In this document: positions 1 through 9,302 of the stretch, piece by piece | Numbering within the stretch: the stretch's first letter is position 1 | How the letters are laid out: every line of letters starts with the position of its first letter | Source of the DNA: Lyngbya sp. PCC 8106 | Lineage (GTDB): Bacteria > Cyanobacteriota > Cyanobacteriia > Cyanobacteriales > Microcoleaceae | Assembly (NCBI RefSeq): GCF_000169095.1 | Contig: NZ_AAVU01000011.1 | Location: 62,001 to 126,000, forward strand | Direction: 5' to 3' | Length of the DNA stretch: 64,000 nt | Program-made: the position numbers and the translations under genes | Notes under the pieces: generated by a model | Database searches by the model: none | Told to the model about the DNA's origin: nothing | The model's input: only the letters and a program-made list of their open reading frames with translations

Positions 1-367
1 AGTGAATATTATAGGTTTGGGCGAGTTTACACCACTCTCCGGCTCGGGTTTCGGTTTGTAAGTCGGCGATCGTAATGGGTTGTAATTGAATGATCACTTG
101 TTCGAGTAAATCTCCGGCGATCAGAGGAAATCGTTGTTTGAGAAAACTTCTTTCCTCATCGGGGGTGATTCCCCCTTTACCGACTAACTGATGGTCGAGG
201 CGATCGTACAAACCAATCCAGATTAAACGATAGTTGAATTTCGTTTGCAGATAGGATAAGCTGATTTGCAATAGGATATCTACGTTGTCTTGTTCTCGCA
301 ATGTTTGGAGAACTTGACTGAGGGTCATCGCCTGCACCCGACCTGTTGAATTTGAATGCTGCCCCAT
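1..367 (-). CDS. GAF-domain protein, 3' end outside window
   Basis: Reading the minus strand from an ATG at 367 gives about 122 residues without a stop, running off the left edge. The translation begins MGQHSNSTGRVQAMTLSQVL and continues through a segment resembling the start of a GAF domain (LLQISLSYLQTKFNYRLIWI, then a GLYDRLDHQLVG stretch and ITIADLQTETRAGEW). GAF domains are small-molecule or chromophore-binding sensor modules, common in cyanobacterial signalling proteins. A second in-frame Met lies at residue 14. The gene is divergent from pyrD, with 155 bases between the starts. The partner domain, if any, is outside the window, so the output function cannot be given. Confidence 0.6.
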   Translation of the reverse strand, partial: MGQHSNSTGRVQAMTLSQVLQTLREQDNVDILLQISLSYLQTKFNYRLIWIGLYDRLDHQLVGKGGITPDEERSFLKQRFPLIAGDLLEQVIIQLQPITIADLQTETRAGEWCKLAQTYNIH

Positions 368-408
368 AGGAATTAAACTCTTTAAAAAATTTTGAATTTG
401 ATTAAAAT

Positions 409-422
409 CTCACCACGGTGAG
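409..422. promoter_or_regulatory. 6-2-6 palindrome between divergent GAF gene and pyrD
   Basis: CTCACC-ac-GGTGAG is a perfect 6-bp inverted repeat with a 2-bp spacer. It sits in the divergent promoter region, about 40 bp from the GAF start and 100 bp from pyrD. It has the form of a dimeric-repressor operator, but no regulator is identified. A chance palindrome of this size is possible. Confidence 0.25.
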
Positions 423-522
423 TGGCGATCACAGGACTTTTAATCGTTTTGCTGCATAGTCTGAAACTATAGAGTTGTTGGTTTTATTTTTGATGATGCC
501 GTTAAGAAGATTTTAGGAGAAA

Positions 523-1665
523 TTGTTGGATATTTATCGTTCTGGGATTAGACCAATTTTATTTTCTGGGTTGAACGTTGATCCAGAGTGGGCGCATCAT
601 CAAACATTGCACCTGTTGAGTTGGCTTGATCGCACTTCGACTCAGCCTCCTTCTCGTTGGATTGAGTCAAAAATTCGGTCTTCTTTTTGTCAGTCGGATC
701 ACCGTCTCACCCAAACATTATGGGGTTTACCGTTTAATAATCCCCTGGGTTTAGCAGCAGGATTTGATAAAGATGGAGTGGCGGTAGGAATTTGGGGAAG
801 TTTGGGTTTTGGTTTTGCTGAGTTGGGAACGGTTACTTTTCATCCTCAACCGGGTAATCCCCAACCGCGATTATTTCGTCTGCTGTCAGATGAAGCGGTT
901 TTAAACCGTATGGGGTTTAATAATCAAGGGGCAAAAGCCCTCGCCACTCGGTTACAAAGTCGTGAGACTTGTCAATCTTTATCGATTCCCATTGGGATTA
1001 ATTTAGGTAAATCCAAAGTCACTCCTTTAGAAGATGCTTCTAATGACTATTTGGGAAGTTTTCGAGATTTGAAAGCGTGCGGTGACTACTTTGTGGTCAA
1101 TGTCTCCTCTCCCAATACGCCAGGATTGCGATCGCTACAAGATGCTGAACAACTTAGCAAGATTTTACACAGTTTGCAACAGGAAAATCAAGCTAAAAAA
1201 CCATTATTAGTAAAAATTGCGCCAGATTTAGAAGATGAGGCAATTTATGATATTCTGGAACTGGCAAAAACTTATCAGTTAGCGGGAATTATTGCAACCA
1301 ATACCACGATTTCTCGGGAGGGTTTAAGGACTCAAACCATTGCCAAAACTGGAAAATCTCCGACGGAAGAAGCGGGGGGAATTAGTGGCAAACCCCTACA
1401 AAAACGGTCTACAGAAGTGATTCGTTTGATTTGGGAAAAAACACAAGGACAGTTACCGATTATTGGGGTTGGGGGTGTGTTTACGGCAGATGATGCTTGG
1501 GAAAAAATTACAGCAGGTGCGAGTTTAATTCAAGTTTATACGGGTTGGGTTTATGAAGGGCCGGGAATGATTCGGAATATTTTAACGGGATTATTACAAA
1601 AGTTAGAAGAACAGGGACTAGAATCGATTTCGCAAGCGGTGGGTTTACAACACAAAGATTATTGA
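523..1665 (+). CDS. pyrD: dihydroorotate dehydrogenase (quinone), class 2
   Basis: Oxidises dihydroorotate to orotate with FMN and passes electrons to quinone at the membrane, the fourth step of pyrimidine synthesis. The 380-residue product carries class-2 hallmarks in order: an N-terminal extension (about 1-75) of the kind that forms the quinone tunnel, LGLAAGFDKD near residue 77, NRMGFNNQG near 127, the catalytic-serine segment VNVSSPNTPGLR near 192, LLVKIAPDL, ATNTTISREG, GGISGKPL, PIIGVGGV and the phosphate-binding end IQVYTGWVYEGP. The start is TTG (a second TTG follows directly), supported by a TAGGAG Shine-Dalgarno at 514-519; no ATG fits better. Its stop abuts the stop of the convergent membrane-protein gene with no spacer. 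Confidence 0.95.
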   Translation: MLDIYRSGIRPILFSGLNVDPEWAHHQTLHLLSWLDRTSTQPPSRWIESKIRSSFCQSDHRLTQTLWGLPFNNPLGLAAGFDKDGVAVGIWGSLGFGFAELGTVTFHPQPGNPQPRLFRLLSDEAVLNRMGFNNQGAKALATRLQSRETCQSLSIPIGINLGKSKVTPLEDASNDYLGSFRDLKACGDYFVVNVSSPNTPGLRSLQDAEQLSKILHSLQQENQAKKPLLVKIAPDLEDEAIYDILELAKTYQLAGIIATNTTISREGLRTQTIAKTGKSPTEEAGGISGKPLQKRSTEVIRLIWEKTQGQLPIIGVGGVFTADDAWEKITAGASLIQVYTGWVYEGPGMIRNILTGLLQKLEEQGLESISQAVGLQHKDY

Positions 1666-2025
1666 TTAAAAGGCTAAAATCCATAAACCTGTGAGCATAA
1701 ATAAAACAATATTAATCCAAGGAATAAAACTAATATAAATGGCGGGCTTGATGACTCTGATTTTATACAAACTCCACGCTAAAGCAATACAAACTGCTGC
1801 TATAATCGGGAAAGTTGCCATTGAATAAAATAAAGTTTTTGTGAGAATAAAACTCAAACCTGTCTCGATATTCATCTCTAACAAGTCTTCAGGTTCGGAG
1901 TCTAAATCAAACCCTAATGTAAAAATAGCTCCCATTAAAGCCGGATAGAGAGCCGCTAAATACACTCCCGCATTGGTAATGATCACTGCTTTGGGTCTAA
2001 ACATAAAAGATGCAACCGATGACAA
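1666..2025 (-). CDS. small three-span membrane protein, unknown function
   Basis: A 119-residue product with three hydrophobic segments: about 15-38 (ITNAGVYLAALYPALMGAIF), 62-85 (TLFYSMATFPIIAAVCIALA) and 95-118 (IYISFIPWINIVLFMLTGLW). An acidic loop (DLDSEPEDLLEMNIE) separates the first two. I do not recognise the family. The true start could be Met8 (FMFRPK), which would leave a shorter polar N-terminus. It is tail-to-tail with pyrD, the two stop codons being directly adjacent, so transcription of the two genes must run into each other. Confidence 0.6.
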   Translation of the reverse strand: MSSVASFMFRPKAVIITNAGVYLAALYPALMGAIFTLGFDLDSEPEDLLEMNIETGLSFILTKTLFYSMATFPIIAAVCIALAWSLYKIRVIKPAIYISFIPWINIVLFMLTGLWILAF

Positions 2026-2488
2026 GCTTAATCATTAGATTAATGTATCATCAAGGGGGTAATTGTTGAAAACAAGCATCTCTAGATAGAGTTTGCAAAA
2101 GTCCCAATGAGATAATTGTTTGACTGTTCCCGGGTACTCTTAATTCCAAAATTGCTCAGAATTGCAGTTTGAGGAGGTGTAGATCGATTTAGATCACTAA
2201 GCAGTCAGATTGAGATGAATCCAAAATCCTTTTTATCCACTTCAGGGAAATCCTAGCGGTTTTTTGCTTTTGAGACAAGACGACGCTCATTTTGGGAAAT
2301 AAAGTGTTTGAAGGATGCGCGGAAAAACAATGAGTTAATATTGCTTAAACTTCTGATTAATTGGTAAATTTTTTTAACGATTTACAGAAAAAAGATTGTC
2401 ACTTATAATTATAATAATCTAGGATAGTTTTCAGTGTATTGCTGACCCTAACTTTTTATCTTTGTTTACCCCCTAACAATTTTGTTAT
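2026..2488. other. AT-rich intergenic region
   Basis: 463 bases between the divergent starts of the three-span membrane protein and the 118-residue hypothetical gene. No open frame, tRNA or clear repeat was seen. It must hold both promoters, but I cannot place them with confidence. Confidence 0.5.
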
Positions 2489-2845
2489 ATGAAGATTAAT
2501 TCAACTCAAACAGCTTATCGCTTCAAACCGGGACAGGTAATTGTGCTGAAAAATTTTCAAGATTCTGGAGTGATCGAAAATGCACCTGTCTTAAAGATTG
2601 ATGATGATGTAGAGATTTTGGTGACAATTCAGTATATTATTCATACGGAAAGTCATATAGAAATTGGGTTTTTACCTGTAGAAGTTTCCTATGTTAGTAA
2701 TATGGCTTATATGATTTTGAAAACTGTTTTTGTTGATTTTGAAACTGAAATTTTTACAGTAGATTGTGCCTATATTCAAGAATATATTGTAGAAAGTAAA
2801 GAAGTTGAAAGTGCGATGAAGGTTGAGGTGTTTGTGGTTGAGTAA
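2489..2845 (+). CDS. hypothetical protein, 118 aa
   Basis: Begins MKINSTQTAYRFKPGQVIVL and is rich in beta-branched and acidic residues (VEVSYVSNMAYMILKTVFVD, ending SAMKVEVFVVE). No signal peptide or membrane span is evident, so it is probably a small cytoplasmic beta-rich protein. The N-terminal YRFKPGQVIVLKNF resembles the start of an SH3-like or KOW-like barrel, but that is only an impression. I do not recognise a family. The ATG start has no strong Shine-Dalgarno, and the gene stands alone. Confidence 0.5.
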   Translation: MKINSTQTAYRFKPGQVIVLKNFQDSGVIENAPVLKIDDDVEILVTIQYIIHTESHIEIGFLPVEVSYVSNMAYMILKTVFVDFETEIFTVDCAYIQEYIVESKEVESAMKVEVFVVE

Positions 2846-3027
2846 ATGATTAAATTTATTCCAATTCGCGAATAGTTTAACTTTAAAAGTAGCCCCTGCT
2901 GACAATTATCACCTCATGACTTCTGCTATAACTTCATATCAAGATATAAAATTCTATTTTTTCAGGAATCTATTCTACCAATCGTGTAATTGTCTAAAGA
3001 AGACTTTAAATAAACAAGTGAATAACG

Positions 3028-3750
3028 ATGAAATCGCTTAAATTACTGGTTTTAGTTCTAGTGCTGTTGAGTGTGGGTTCTGCGCTCAGTTTTGCTCAAT
3101 CTACCTCTAGACAACGCCTGCAAAGATCAACTTCTATTGCTCAAAATCAAAGTAATAATCAACTTTCAGGCTATTGTTTTAGTTTAGAAAATGAAACCCT
3201 ATCTTCAGTGGCTCGAATTTATCTCGAAAAAGGAAATCAAGTTACAGGTCATGTAAATGCGACAATTCATAATGAAGAAGTCGGATACTATACATCTTAT
3301 TTTCAAACTTTACAAGGAACAAAACAAGATCAAGAATTAAAGCTAAATATTATCACAAAAATTGAACTCGATACTCAAAAAAGTCAAGAAAATTGGCAGT
3401 TAGAGGATGATTTTCTCAATACGGGGAGAGAGGTTTATGAAAGAGTTCCTTGTTTGGTGTCTAGAATTCAATTTGCAAGAGGGGCGAGTTCGGGGACAGT
3501 AGAAAATTCAGTTATTCGAGGGAGTCGAGATATTTATTTACTCGATGCGAAACAGGGTCAAAAGATGGAAATTGATCTGAGTTCGTTAGAAAATAATGCC
3601 GTTTTTGAAGTGATGGCGTCTAATGGAGAAATACTTAACTCAGAAGAAACTCAGTCTAGCTTGATTTTACCTGCAACGGGTCGTTATGAGATTATTGTGG
3701 GGGGAACTCGGGGAAATGCAACTTATAAATTGACCGTGAAAATTAGATAA
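3028..3750 (+). CDS. exported protein with C-terminal PPC-like beta domain
   Basis: A 240-residue product with a classic signal peptide (SLKLLVLVLVLLSVGSALSF-AQ, cleavage near residue 23). A beta-rich middle part contains two cysteines, and the C-terminal ~80 residues (RGSRDIYLLDAKQGQKMEID through GRYEIIVGGTRGNATYKLTV) have the pattern of bacterial pre-peptidase C-terminal (PPC) domains. PPC-like domains are non-catalytic beta sandwiches on secreted proteins. No catalytic domain is visible, so the role is unknown. It is monocistronic and followed by a hairpin shared with the convergent rbp gene. Confidence 0.6.
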   Translation: MKSLKLLVLVLVLLSVGSALSFAQSTSRQRLQRSTSIAQNQSNNQLSGYCFSLENETLSSVARIYLEKGNQVTGHVNATIHNEEVGYYTSYFQTLQGTKQDQELKLNIITKIELDTQKSQENWQLEDDFLNTGREVYERVPCLVSRIQFARGASSGTVENSVIRGSRDIYLLDAKQGQKMEIDLSSLENNAVFEVMASNGEILNSEETQSSLILPATGRYEIIVGGTRGNATYKLTVKIR

Positions 3751-3765
3751 AAAAAGATAAACTTA

Positions 3766-3795
3766 AAAAAGACAGGTGTAAAACCCTGCCTTTTT
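3766..3795. terminator. bidirectional Rho-independent terminator
   Basis: AAAAAGACAGG and CCTGCCTTTTT form an 11-bp stem with one mismatch around an 8-base loop. A-tract and T-tract flanks on either side let it work in both directions. It lies between the convergent exported-protein and rbp genes. Confidence 0.65.
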
Positions 3796-3844
3796 AGACT
3801 ACGATGGATACTAAATAAAAGCTTTATAAGCTCAGTAGCCCGTC

Positions 3845-4147
3845 TTAGTAACCGCCACCGGAACGACCGCCGCGACGACCGCCTCCTCCAAAGGAACCGC
3901 TATTTTCGCGAGGTTTGGCTTTATTAACTTTGAGATCGCGTCCCATCCATTCCGCCCCATCGAGTTCTTCAATAGCGGATGTTTCTTCGGAATCTGTATC
4001 CATTTCGACAAACGCAAAGCCGCGAGAGCGACCTGTTTCGCGATCGGTGGGGATATGAACGCGCTTAACCGAACCATAATCTGTAAACACAGACTTAAGG
4101 TCATCTTCCGTAACCTCGTAGGCAAGATTACCAATATATACAGACAT
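3845..4147 (-). CDS. rbp: RRM-type RNA-binding protein with glycine-rich tail (Rbp family)
   Basis: Single RNA-recognition motif protein of 100 residues, the small Rbp type of cyanobacteria that is often cold-induced. RNP2 is VYIGNL at residues 3-8 and RNP1 is RGFAFVEM near residues 43-50, spaced as in RRM folds. The C-terminal ~20 residues are Gly/Arg-rich (SFGGGGRRGGRSGGGY), as in the Rbp class with a glycine-rich tail. An almost perfect Shine-Dalgarno (AAGGAGGTAAC) lies just upstream of the ATG. The long AT-rich upstream region would suit the extended 5'UTR typical of cold-regulated rbp genes, but that is inference. Confidence 0.92.
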   Translation of the reverse strand: MSVYIGNLAYEVTEDDLKSVFTDYGSVKRVHIPTDRETGRSRGFAFVEMDTDSEETSAIEELDGAEWMGRDLKVNKAKPRENSGSFGGGGRRGGRSGGGY

Positions 4148-4671
4148 ATGTTACCTCCTTCAATCAAACCGTTGTAGAGATAGAATATTCGGAGGCAAGC
4201 TTGGAAAAAATGAAGCAGAACAAAACTGTCAACACTGAAAACAAAAACTGCAACCGAAACTATACTCGGATCTTATTATAGCATAAGTTTTTGACACAGT
4301 GAGGGTTTGCCAATGGGGTAGAAATTCAAGAAATGCTGACAGGAAGGTTTTTTAGGGGAATTGTTAACTTTTTTGGACGGGTTCGGGAGATGACTGGAAG
4401 ATTGGGGTCAAGCAGGAGTGACGAGTCATCATCTTCAAGAATAGGTTCCCAAGGCTGAGGAATTGCTGAAAAACGTTTCGGGTTATTTTAGGGAAAGAGA
4501 TTGTGTTGGATGTAATGATCTGCTTGCTTTTAACACCCTGATCGCAATTCAAAGTGAGAATGAACTCATCTCAACAGAAATTCAAATATTTTTAGTTTTT
4601 CCCCCTAACCTCCTATTTGGAGAAAGAAAGGGGGAACTGATGGTTAAATCCCTAAAAATTTGACCAAAAGC
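4148..4671. other. intergenic region upstream of rbp and downstream of pgm
   Basis: 524 bases. The part next to rbp (4148-4300) is the likely promoter and leader of that gene. Two short opposed frames near 4364-4663 have no family resemblance, signal or ribosome site, and I do not treat them as genes. A C-rich/G-rich inverted patch near 4600-4640 may act as pgm's downstream hairpin. Confidence 0.4.
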
Positions 4672-6306
4672 TTAGGTAATAACAGTAGGTTCTTTACGGC
4701 CTGTTATCGCCTTAATTTGAGCAATTTCATCGGCAATTGAAATTAAATCTCCTAAAGCTTCTTGGGGATCTAAACCATGTTTACTCGCATCAGATTCATA
4801 ACTTTCTAAATACACCCGTAATGTTGCGCCTTTTGTTCCGGTTCCCGACAGGCGGAAAATAATCCGAGAACCATCAGTAAACCCAATCCGAACTCCTTGT
4901 TTTTTAGCTACACTACTGTCAATCGGATCGGTATAACTAAAATCGTCGGCGTATTCGACTTCATAACGCCCGAACTTTTTACCTTTCATTCCCCCCAAAC
5001 CAGAACGTAAACCTTCCATTAATTTATTTGCTGGATCGGTTTCGACTTCTTCGTAGTCATGGCGAGAATAATAATTTTGGCCGTAAGTTTTCCAGTGTTC
5101 TTTAACAATATCCTCAACCGATTCTCCGCGCACAGCGAGAATATTTAACCAGAATAAAACCGCCCACAAACCATCTTTTTCGCGGATATGATTTGAACCC
5201 GTTCCAAAACTTTCCTCACCGCAAAGTGTGGCTTTTCCCGCATCTAATAAATTGCCGAAAAACTTCCAACCTGTAGGGGTTTCATAACAATCAATTCCTA
5301 ATTTTGCCGCGACGCGATCAACAGCTTGAGAAGTCGGCATTGAACGGGCAACCCCGGCTAAACCGTTTTTGTAACCCGGAACTAAATGAGCATTAGCCGT
5401 TAATACCGCAATACTATCACTGGGAGTGACAAAAAAGTTCCGACCTAAAATCATATTGCGATCGCCATCGCCATCGGAAGCCGCCCCAAAATCTGGTGCA
5501 TTTTCACCAAACAAAACTTCAACTAAATCGTGGGCATAAACTAAGTTTGGATCGGGATGACCACCGCCAAAATCTTCTAAAGGTTCTCCGTTTTGAACTG
5601 TTCCCTCTGGCGCACCTAAATATTTCTCAAAAATGGCTTTTGCATAGGGTCCAGTAACAGCATGGAGCGAGTCCATACACATTCTAAAATTGCCAGAAGT
5701 CAGCAGTTGGCGAATTTTTTCAAAATCAAATAAAGACTCCATTAATTCCCGGTAAGGAACCACAGAATCCATGACTTCAACCGCCATGCTACCCAGTTTA
5801 AAACTACCTGGAGTTTCTAGGTTAATATCGGCTGCTTCTAGTAATTTATAAGCGTCAATAACTTTGGTGCGTTCGTAAATTGCCTCGGTGACTTTTTCCG
5901 GTGCCGGCCCGCCATTGCTGGTATTAAATTTAACGCCAAAATCGCCATTAGGGCCACCCGGGTTGTGACTGGCTGAGAGAATAATCCCGCCCAAAGCGTT
6001 ATGTTTACGAATAATACAAGAAGCAGCCGGAGTTGAGAGGATACCGCCACAGCCGACTAACACTTGTCCAACACCGTTTGCAGCAGCCATTTTCAGAATA
6101 ATTTGAATGGCTTGACGGTTGTAGTAGCGACCATCTCCCCCAACGACCAGCGTTTGACCCTCAAGGCTTTCTTGCGTGTCGAAGATAGATTGAATAAAGT
6201 TTTCTAGATAATGGGGTTTTTGAAAATCAGGAACCGATTTGCGTAGCCCAGAGGTTCCAGGCTTTTGATCCGAAAAGGGCTGAGTTGAAACCGTGCGTAT
6301 ATTCAT
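4672..6306 (-). CDS. pgm: phosphoglucomutase (alpha-D-glucose specific)
   Basis: Interconverts glucose-1-phosphate and glucose-6-phosphate, linking glycogen metabolism to central carbon. The 544-residue product follows the eukaryote-like PGM1 layout: PGTSGLRK near the start, the phosphoserine loop LSASHNPGGPNGDFGVKFN, the metal loop DGDGDRN, the sugar loop GEESFGTGSNHIREKDG and the C-terminal phosphate site RLSGTGTKGATLRVY. An in-frame GTG at 6336 would add ten residues. I prefer the ATG at 6306 because the upstream bases TACAAT (6337-6342, minus strand) look like this gene's own -10 box, and the protein then begins MNIRTVSTQPFSDQKPGTSG as is usual for cyanobacterial Pgm. Confidence 0.95.
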   Translation of the reverse strand: MNIRTVSTQPFSDQKPGTSGLRKSVPDFQKPHYLENFIQSIFDTQESLEGQTLVVGGDGRYYNRQAIQIILKMAAANGVGQVLVGCGGILSTPAASCIIRKHNALGGIILSASHNPGGPNGDFGVKFNTSNGGPAPEKVTEAIYERTKVIDAYKLLEAADINLETPGSFKLGSMAVEVMDSVVPYRELMESLFDFEKIRQLLTSGNFRMCMDSLHAVTGPYAKAIFEKYLGAPEGTVQNGEPLEDFGGGHPDPNLVYAHDLVEVLFGENAPDFGAASDGDGDRNMILGRNFFVTPSDSIAVLTANAHLVPGYKNGLAGVARSMPTSQAVDRVAAKLGIDCYETPTGWKFFGNLLDAGKATLCGEESFGTGSNHIREKDGLWAVLFWLNILAVRGESVEDIVKEHWKTYGQNYYSRHDYEEVETDPANKLMEGLRSGLGGMKGKKFGRYEVEYADDFSYTDPIDSSVAKKQGVRIGFTDGSRIIFRLSGTGTKGATLRVYLESYESDASKHGLDPQEALGDLISIADEIAQIKAITGRKEPTVIT

Positions 6307-6336
6307 ACCAATTTTACAGCAGGAACTTCTGCCCAC

Positions 6337-6342
6337 ATTGTA
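6337..6342 (-). promoter_or_regulatory. putative -10 box of pgm
   Basis: TACAAT on the minus strand, 31 bases before the chosen ATG at 6306. It would give a short leader of about 24 bases and argues against the upstream GTG start. No clear -35 was seen. Confidence 0.4.
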
Positions 6343-6436
6343 TCGGCAATCATCCCCTTTCCTTCAACTTTTCTATCTGGGGAGGGATAGGCAGATCAGA
6401 GGTAGATGGGTCTGTAACCGAAACCTGTCTTCATAC

Positions 6437-6747
6437 ATTTGCATAGAACGATAGCTGAAAGAAGACACGGTTTAGATTTTCCCGTCAAAAACTCACTCTA
6501 AAAACACCAACTTTTTTGACAAAAACTCCCCTAATATAAACTTGAATCACTGGATTTGTAAAGGCTTTGTAAAGATATAGTGCAAATACGATGGGGGTAT
6601 TGTACAAATTAAGGACAAGTTGTTAATATAAAATCCACTTGATGTATAGTATTTTGTACGTCAAAAATCAAACAGGGATAAATAAGCTGCTTTACTGCTA
6701 TAAGAATATTCTGATAAAACCTTATAAACTTACTTTTTTTTGCATCT
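6437..6747 (+). repeat. conserved ~310-bp upstream region, copy 1
   Basis: These 311 bases directly before the start codon match 13607-13916 along their whole length (310 bases). Shared landmarks include a tandem TTTGTAAAG motif, TTGATGTATAGTATTTTGTA, ACGTCAAAAATCAAACAGG and the segment ending in GCATCTATGAATGTTCC. Both copies precede a TIGR03032-like gene, so this is a duplicated promoter and leader. The block ends at the start codon on one side and at ATTTGCATAGAAC on the other. Confidence 0.85.
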
Positions 6748-9246
6748 ATGAATGTTCCTAGCCCAACGGCTACGCCAGCCTTGGAAATCATGCCATCGCC
6801 TGACTTGGCAGTTTGGTTGACTAAACAAAATTTGAGTCTGGCTTTCACGACCTATCAAACAAATCGCCTCTTTTTCATCAGCAGTCAGACCAACGGACGC
6901 CTCAAATTCCACGAACGGCTATTCGACAAGCCGATGGGACTTTATGCCACGGGCGATCGCCTGTACATGAGTACCCGTTACCAACTCTGGCAGTTTGATA
7001 ACCTTTTGGAGGCAGGAGAAAAGTATGGGGAATGCGATCGCCTCTATGTCCCTCGGACTTCCTACATCACAGGGGATTTGAATGTCCATGATTTGGTGTT
7101 GGATGATTCACAAAACTTGATTTTTGTCAACACCGATTTTAGTTGTTTGGCGACCCTAAGTCCAGACTATAGTTTTGTTCCCCTGTGGCAACCGCCCTTT
7201 ATTAGCAAACTTGTCCCTGAAGATAGGTGTCACCTCAACGGTTTGGCTATGGTGGAGGGCAAACCAGCTTATATGACGGCTTGTAGTGCAACGGATACGG
7301 CGGCGGGCTGGCGTAACTGTCGCTCGGATGGGGGAGTGGTTATCGATGTGCAGAACAACGAAATTATCACTACAGGTTTATCGATGCCCCATTCTCCTCG
7401 GTGGTATCAGGGGAAACTGTGGTTGCTGAATTCGGGAACCGGAGAACTGGGATATCTTGAGGGCGGTAAATTTGTACCCATTACCTTCTGTCCGGGATTT
7501 GTGCGGGGGTTAGCATTTTGGGGAGACTTGGCTGTGGTGGGGTTGTCCAAACTGCGTTCCAATAGTTTTACCGGATTAGCCCTAGAAAAACGCCTCAAGG
7601 CTGAGGGAAATACGGCTCACTGTGGCTTAATGGTGATTGACTTAAATAATGGGAAAGTCGTTCACTGGCTACACATTGGCTCAACTGTTGAGGAACTGTT
7701 CGATATTGTAATTTTGCCTGGGGTTCGGCAACCGGAAGCTTTGGGTTTACAGGGAGATGAAATTCAACGACTGGTGACATTTCCTGAAAGTAAGGGAATT
7801 ATTACCACAAAACCGACAGTTAAACGTCCGAGTATCGGTAAATCGGCCCCCATTGCCGGATTACCTCAACAAGTGCAAGGGGAACGGGAAAAACTTTCGG
7901 TCAAATATCAGCGAGTTTATCACCTCAATACCAGTAATGCTTTAACTTACGATGCACTGACTTATCCCAGTTTGCAACAACGCTGGGAGACCCAACCCCC
8001 CAAAGGTGAATTATTGGGAATTTCTGCTGCGGTGGAAGGGTCAATAGTAGGGTTTGTGATTGCCGAACGGGTGAGTGTAGAAACGGCTGACATTATTTCA
8101 ATGTTAGTATTACCCGAATGTCGCCGCCAGGGAATAGGGTCAAAATTACTGATTCATCTGGAAAAAGAATTAAGAGTACAGGGGTGTCAACAGTTAACCC
8201 TGACTTATGAAAGTAGCACGATGACCCGCCTGGCTTTAGAACCCTTACTGCAAAAGCTAAAGTGGCAACCCCCTCAAATTAACGGAGAGTTCCGCCAGAG
8301 GAATAAATGGATAAAACCGCCTAATGGTGAGATGTTGGTTTCAGATCAACCTACTGTTCGATATCAAGCTCTCCAGAATTTAACCGTTGAACAGTCTTTG
8401 TCTTACAACCATTTGAGTTTTCCAAAAATTCAAAAGCGGTGGAGTCGTCAACAACCGAAAGGGCAGTTAGTGGGGATACTTGCCGAATTAGCAGGGGAAA
8501 AAGTGGGGTTAGTGTTGGCGGAGATATTTTCAACCCAACCCCAGACACAACCAGAAGTTGAAGTGTTTTCTCTGTTTGTTTTACCAGATTATCGCCATCA
8601 GGGAATTGGCACAGGTTTAATCAAAACTCTGGAAATGGGTTTAACCGCTTTAGGTTGTGGGCAAATGAAGCTGGTTTATAAATCTACTGACATCACAAAT
8701 TTAGCCTTAGAACCTTTATTGAAACGTCAAAACTGGCAGACACAAGTCAACTTTTTATTGGGGAAAACCACCACCGAGAAAGTATCTCAAGCACCTTGGT
8801 TAACGAAGTATCCCCTACCGAACAAATTTACCGTTTTTCCTTGGAGTGAATTAACAGATGCAGACCAAAAACAGCTTGAAAATTTGGACTATCCAACCTC
8901 CTTGAGTCCCTTTAGCAAGACTCCGGCTGAACCCTTGAACAGCTTGGGGTTGCGCTATGAGACTCAATTAGTGGGTTGGATGGTAACTCACCGAGTCGCT
9001 AGTGATGCGATTCGTTATTCGACGATGTTTGTGGACAAACGGTTTCAACGGTTAGGACGGGGGATTTCTTTGTTATCCCAGTCTATCCTGCGTCAAGTGG
9101 ACAGTACAGTTCCTTACTGTTTGTTCGCAGTGCAACAGGAAAATCCGGCGATGCTGGAGTTTGTACATAAACATTTAGAACCCTATCTGATGGAAGTGAC
9201 TCATTCTTATATTGCTTTTAAGCAATTGGGTTCCAATACTGCTTAG
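6748..9246 (+). CDS. TIGR03032-like propeller protein fused to three GNAT-type domains
   Basis: The N-terminal ~335 residues match the paralogue at 13917-15011 along their length and resemble the uncharacterised TIGR03032 (DUF4915) family; shared blocks include SYITGDL, FVPLWQPPFISKL, EDRCHLNGLAMVEGKP, GLSMPHSPRW and LWLLNSGTGE. After a linker come three tandem GNAT-like domains with the acetyl-CoA loop pattern: VLPECRRQGIGSKLL (~450), VLPDYRHQGIGTGLI (~612) and a weaker VDKRFQRLGRGISLL (~772). The first two repeat each other (YHLNTSNALTYDALTYPSLQ versus LQNLTVEQSLSYNHLSFPKI). The product has no signal peptide. It lies 251 bases upstream of an RTX protein gene in the same direction. Its acyl acceptor is unknown; modifying the neighbouring RTX protein is speculation. 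Confidence 0.75.
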   Translation: MNVPSPTATPALEIMPSPDLAVWLTKQNLSLAFTTYQTNRLFFISSQTNGRLKFHERLFDKPMGLYATGDRLYMSTRYQLWQFDNLLEAGEKYGECDRLYVPRTSYITGDLNVHDLVLDDSQNLIFVNTDFSCLATLSPDYSFVPLWQPPFISKLVPEDRCHLNGLAMVEGKPAYMTACSATDTAAGWRNCRSDGGVVIDVQNNEIITTGLSMPHSPRWYQGKLWLLNSGTGELGYLEGGKFVPITFCPGFVRGLAFWGDLAVVGLSKLRSNSFTGLALEKRLKAEGNTAHCGLMVIDLNNGKVVHWLHIGSTVEELFDIVILPGVRQPEALGLQGDEIQRLVTFPESKGIITTKPTVKRPSIGKSAPIAGLPQQVQGEREKLSVKYQRVYHLNTSNALTYDALTYPSLQQRWETQPPKGELLGISAAVEGSIVGFVIAERVSVETADIISMLVLPECRRQGIGSKLLIHLEKELRVQGCQQLTLTYESSTMTRLALEPLLQKLKWQPPQINGEFRQRNKWIKPPNGEMLVSDQPTVRYQALQNLTVEQSLSYNHLSFPKIQKRWSRQQPKGQLVGILAELAGEKVGLVLAEIFSTQPQTQPEVEVFSLFVLPDYRHQGIGTGLIKTLEMGLTALGCGQMKLVYKSTDITNLALEPLLKRQNWQTQVNFLLGKTTTEKVSQAPWLTKYPLPNKFTVFPWSELTDADQKQLENLDYPTSLSPFSKTPAEPLNSLGLRYETQLVGWMVTHRVASDAIRYSTMFVDKRFQRLGRGISLLSQSILRQVDSTVPYCLFAVQQENPAMLEFVHKHLEPYLMEVTHSYIAFKQLGSNTA

Positions 9247-9302
9247 TTAAAGTTTTGTTCGCGTAGCGTGCCGTAGGCAATCCCCCCAACCCCCCTTAAA
9301 AA

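Noticed and set aside
3832..4167. 111-codon frame overlapping rbp
   Set aside because: Out-of-frame shadow of the RRM gene.
4364..4663. Two short opposed frames between rbp and pgm
   Set aside because: No family, signal, span or ribosome site; composition of spacer DNA.
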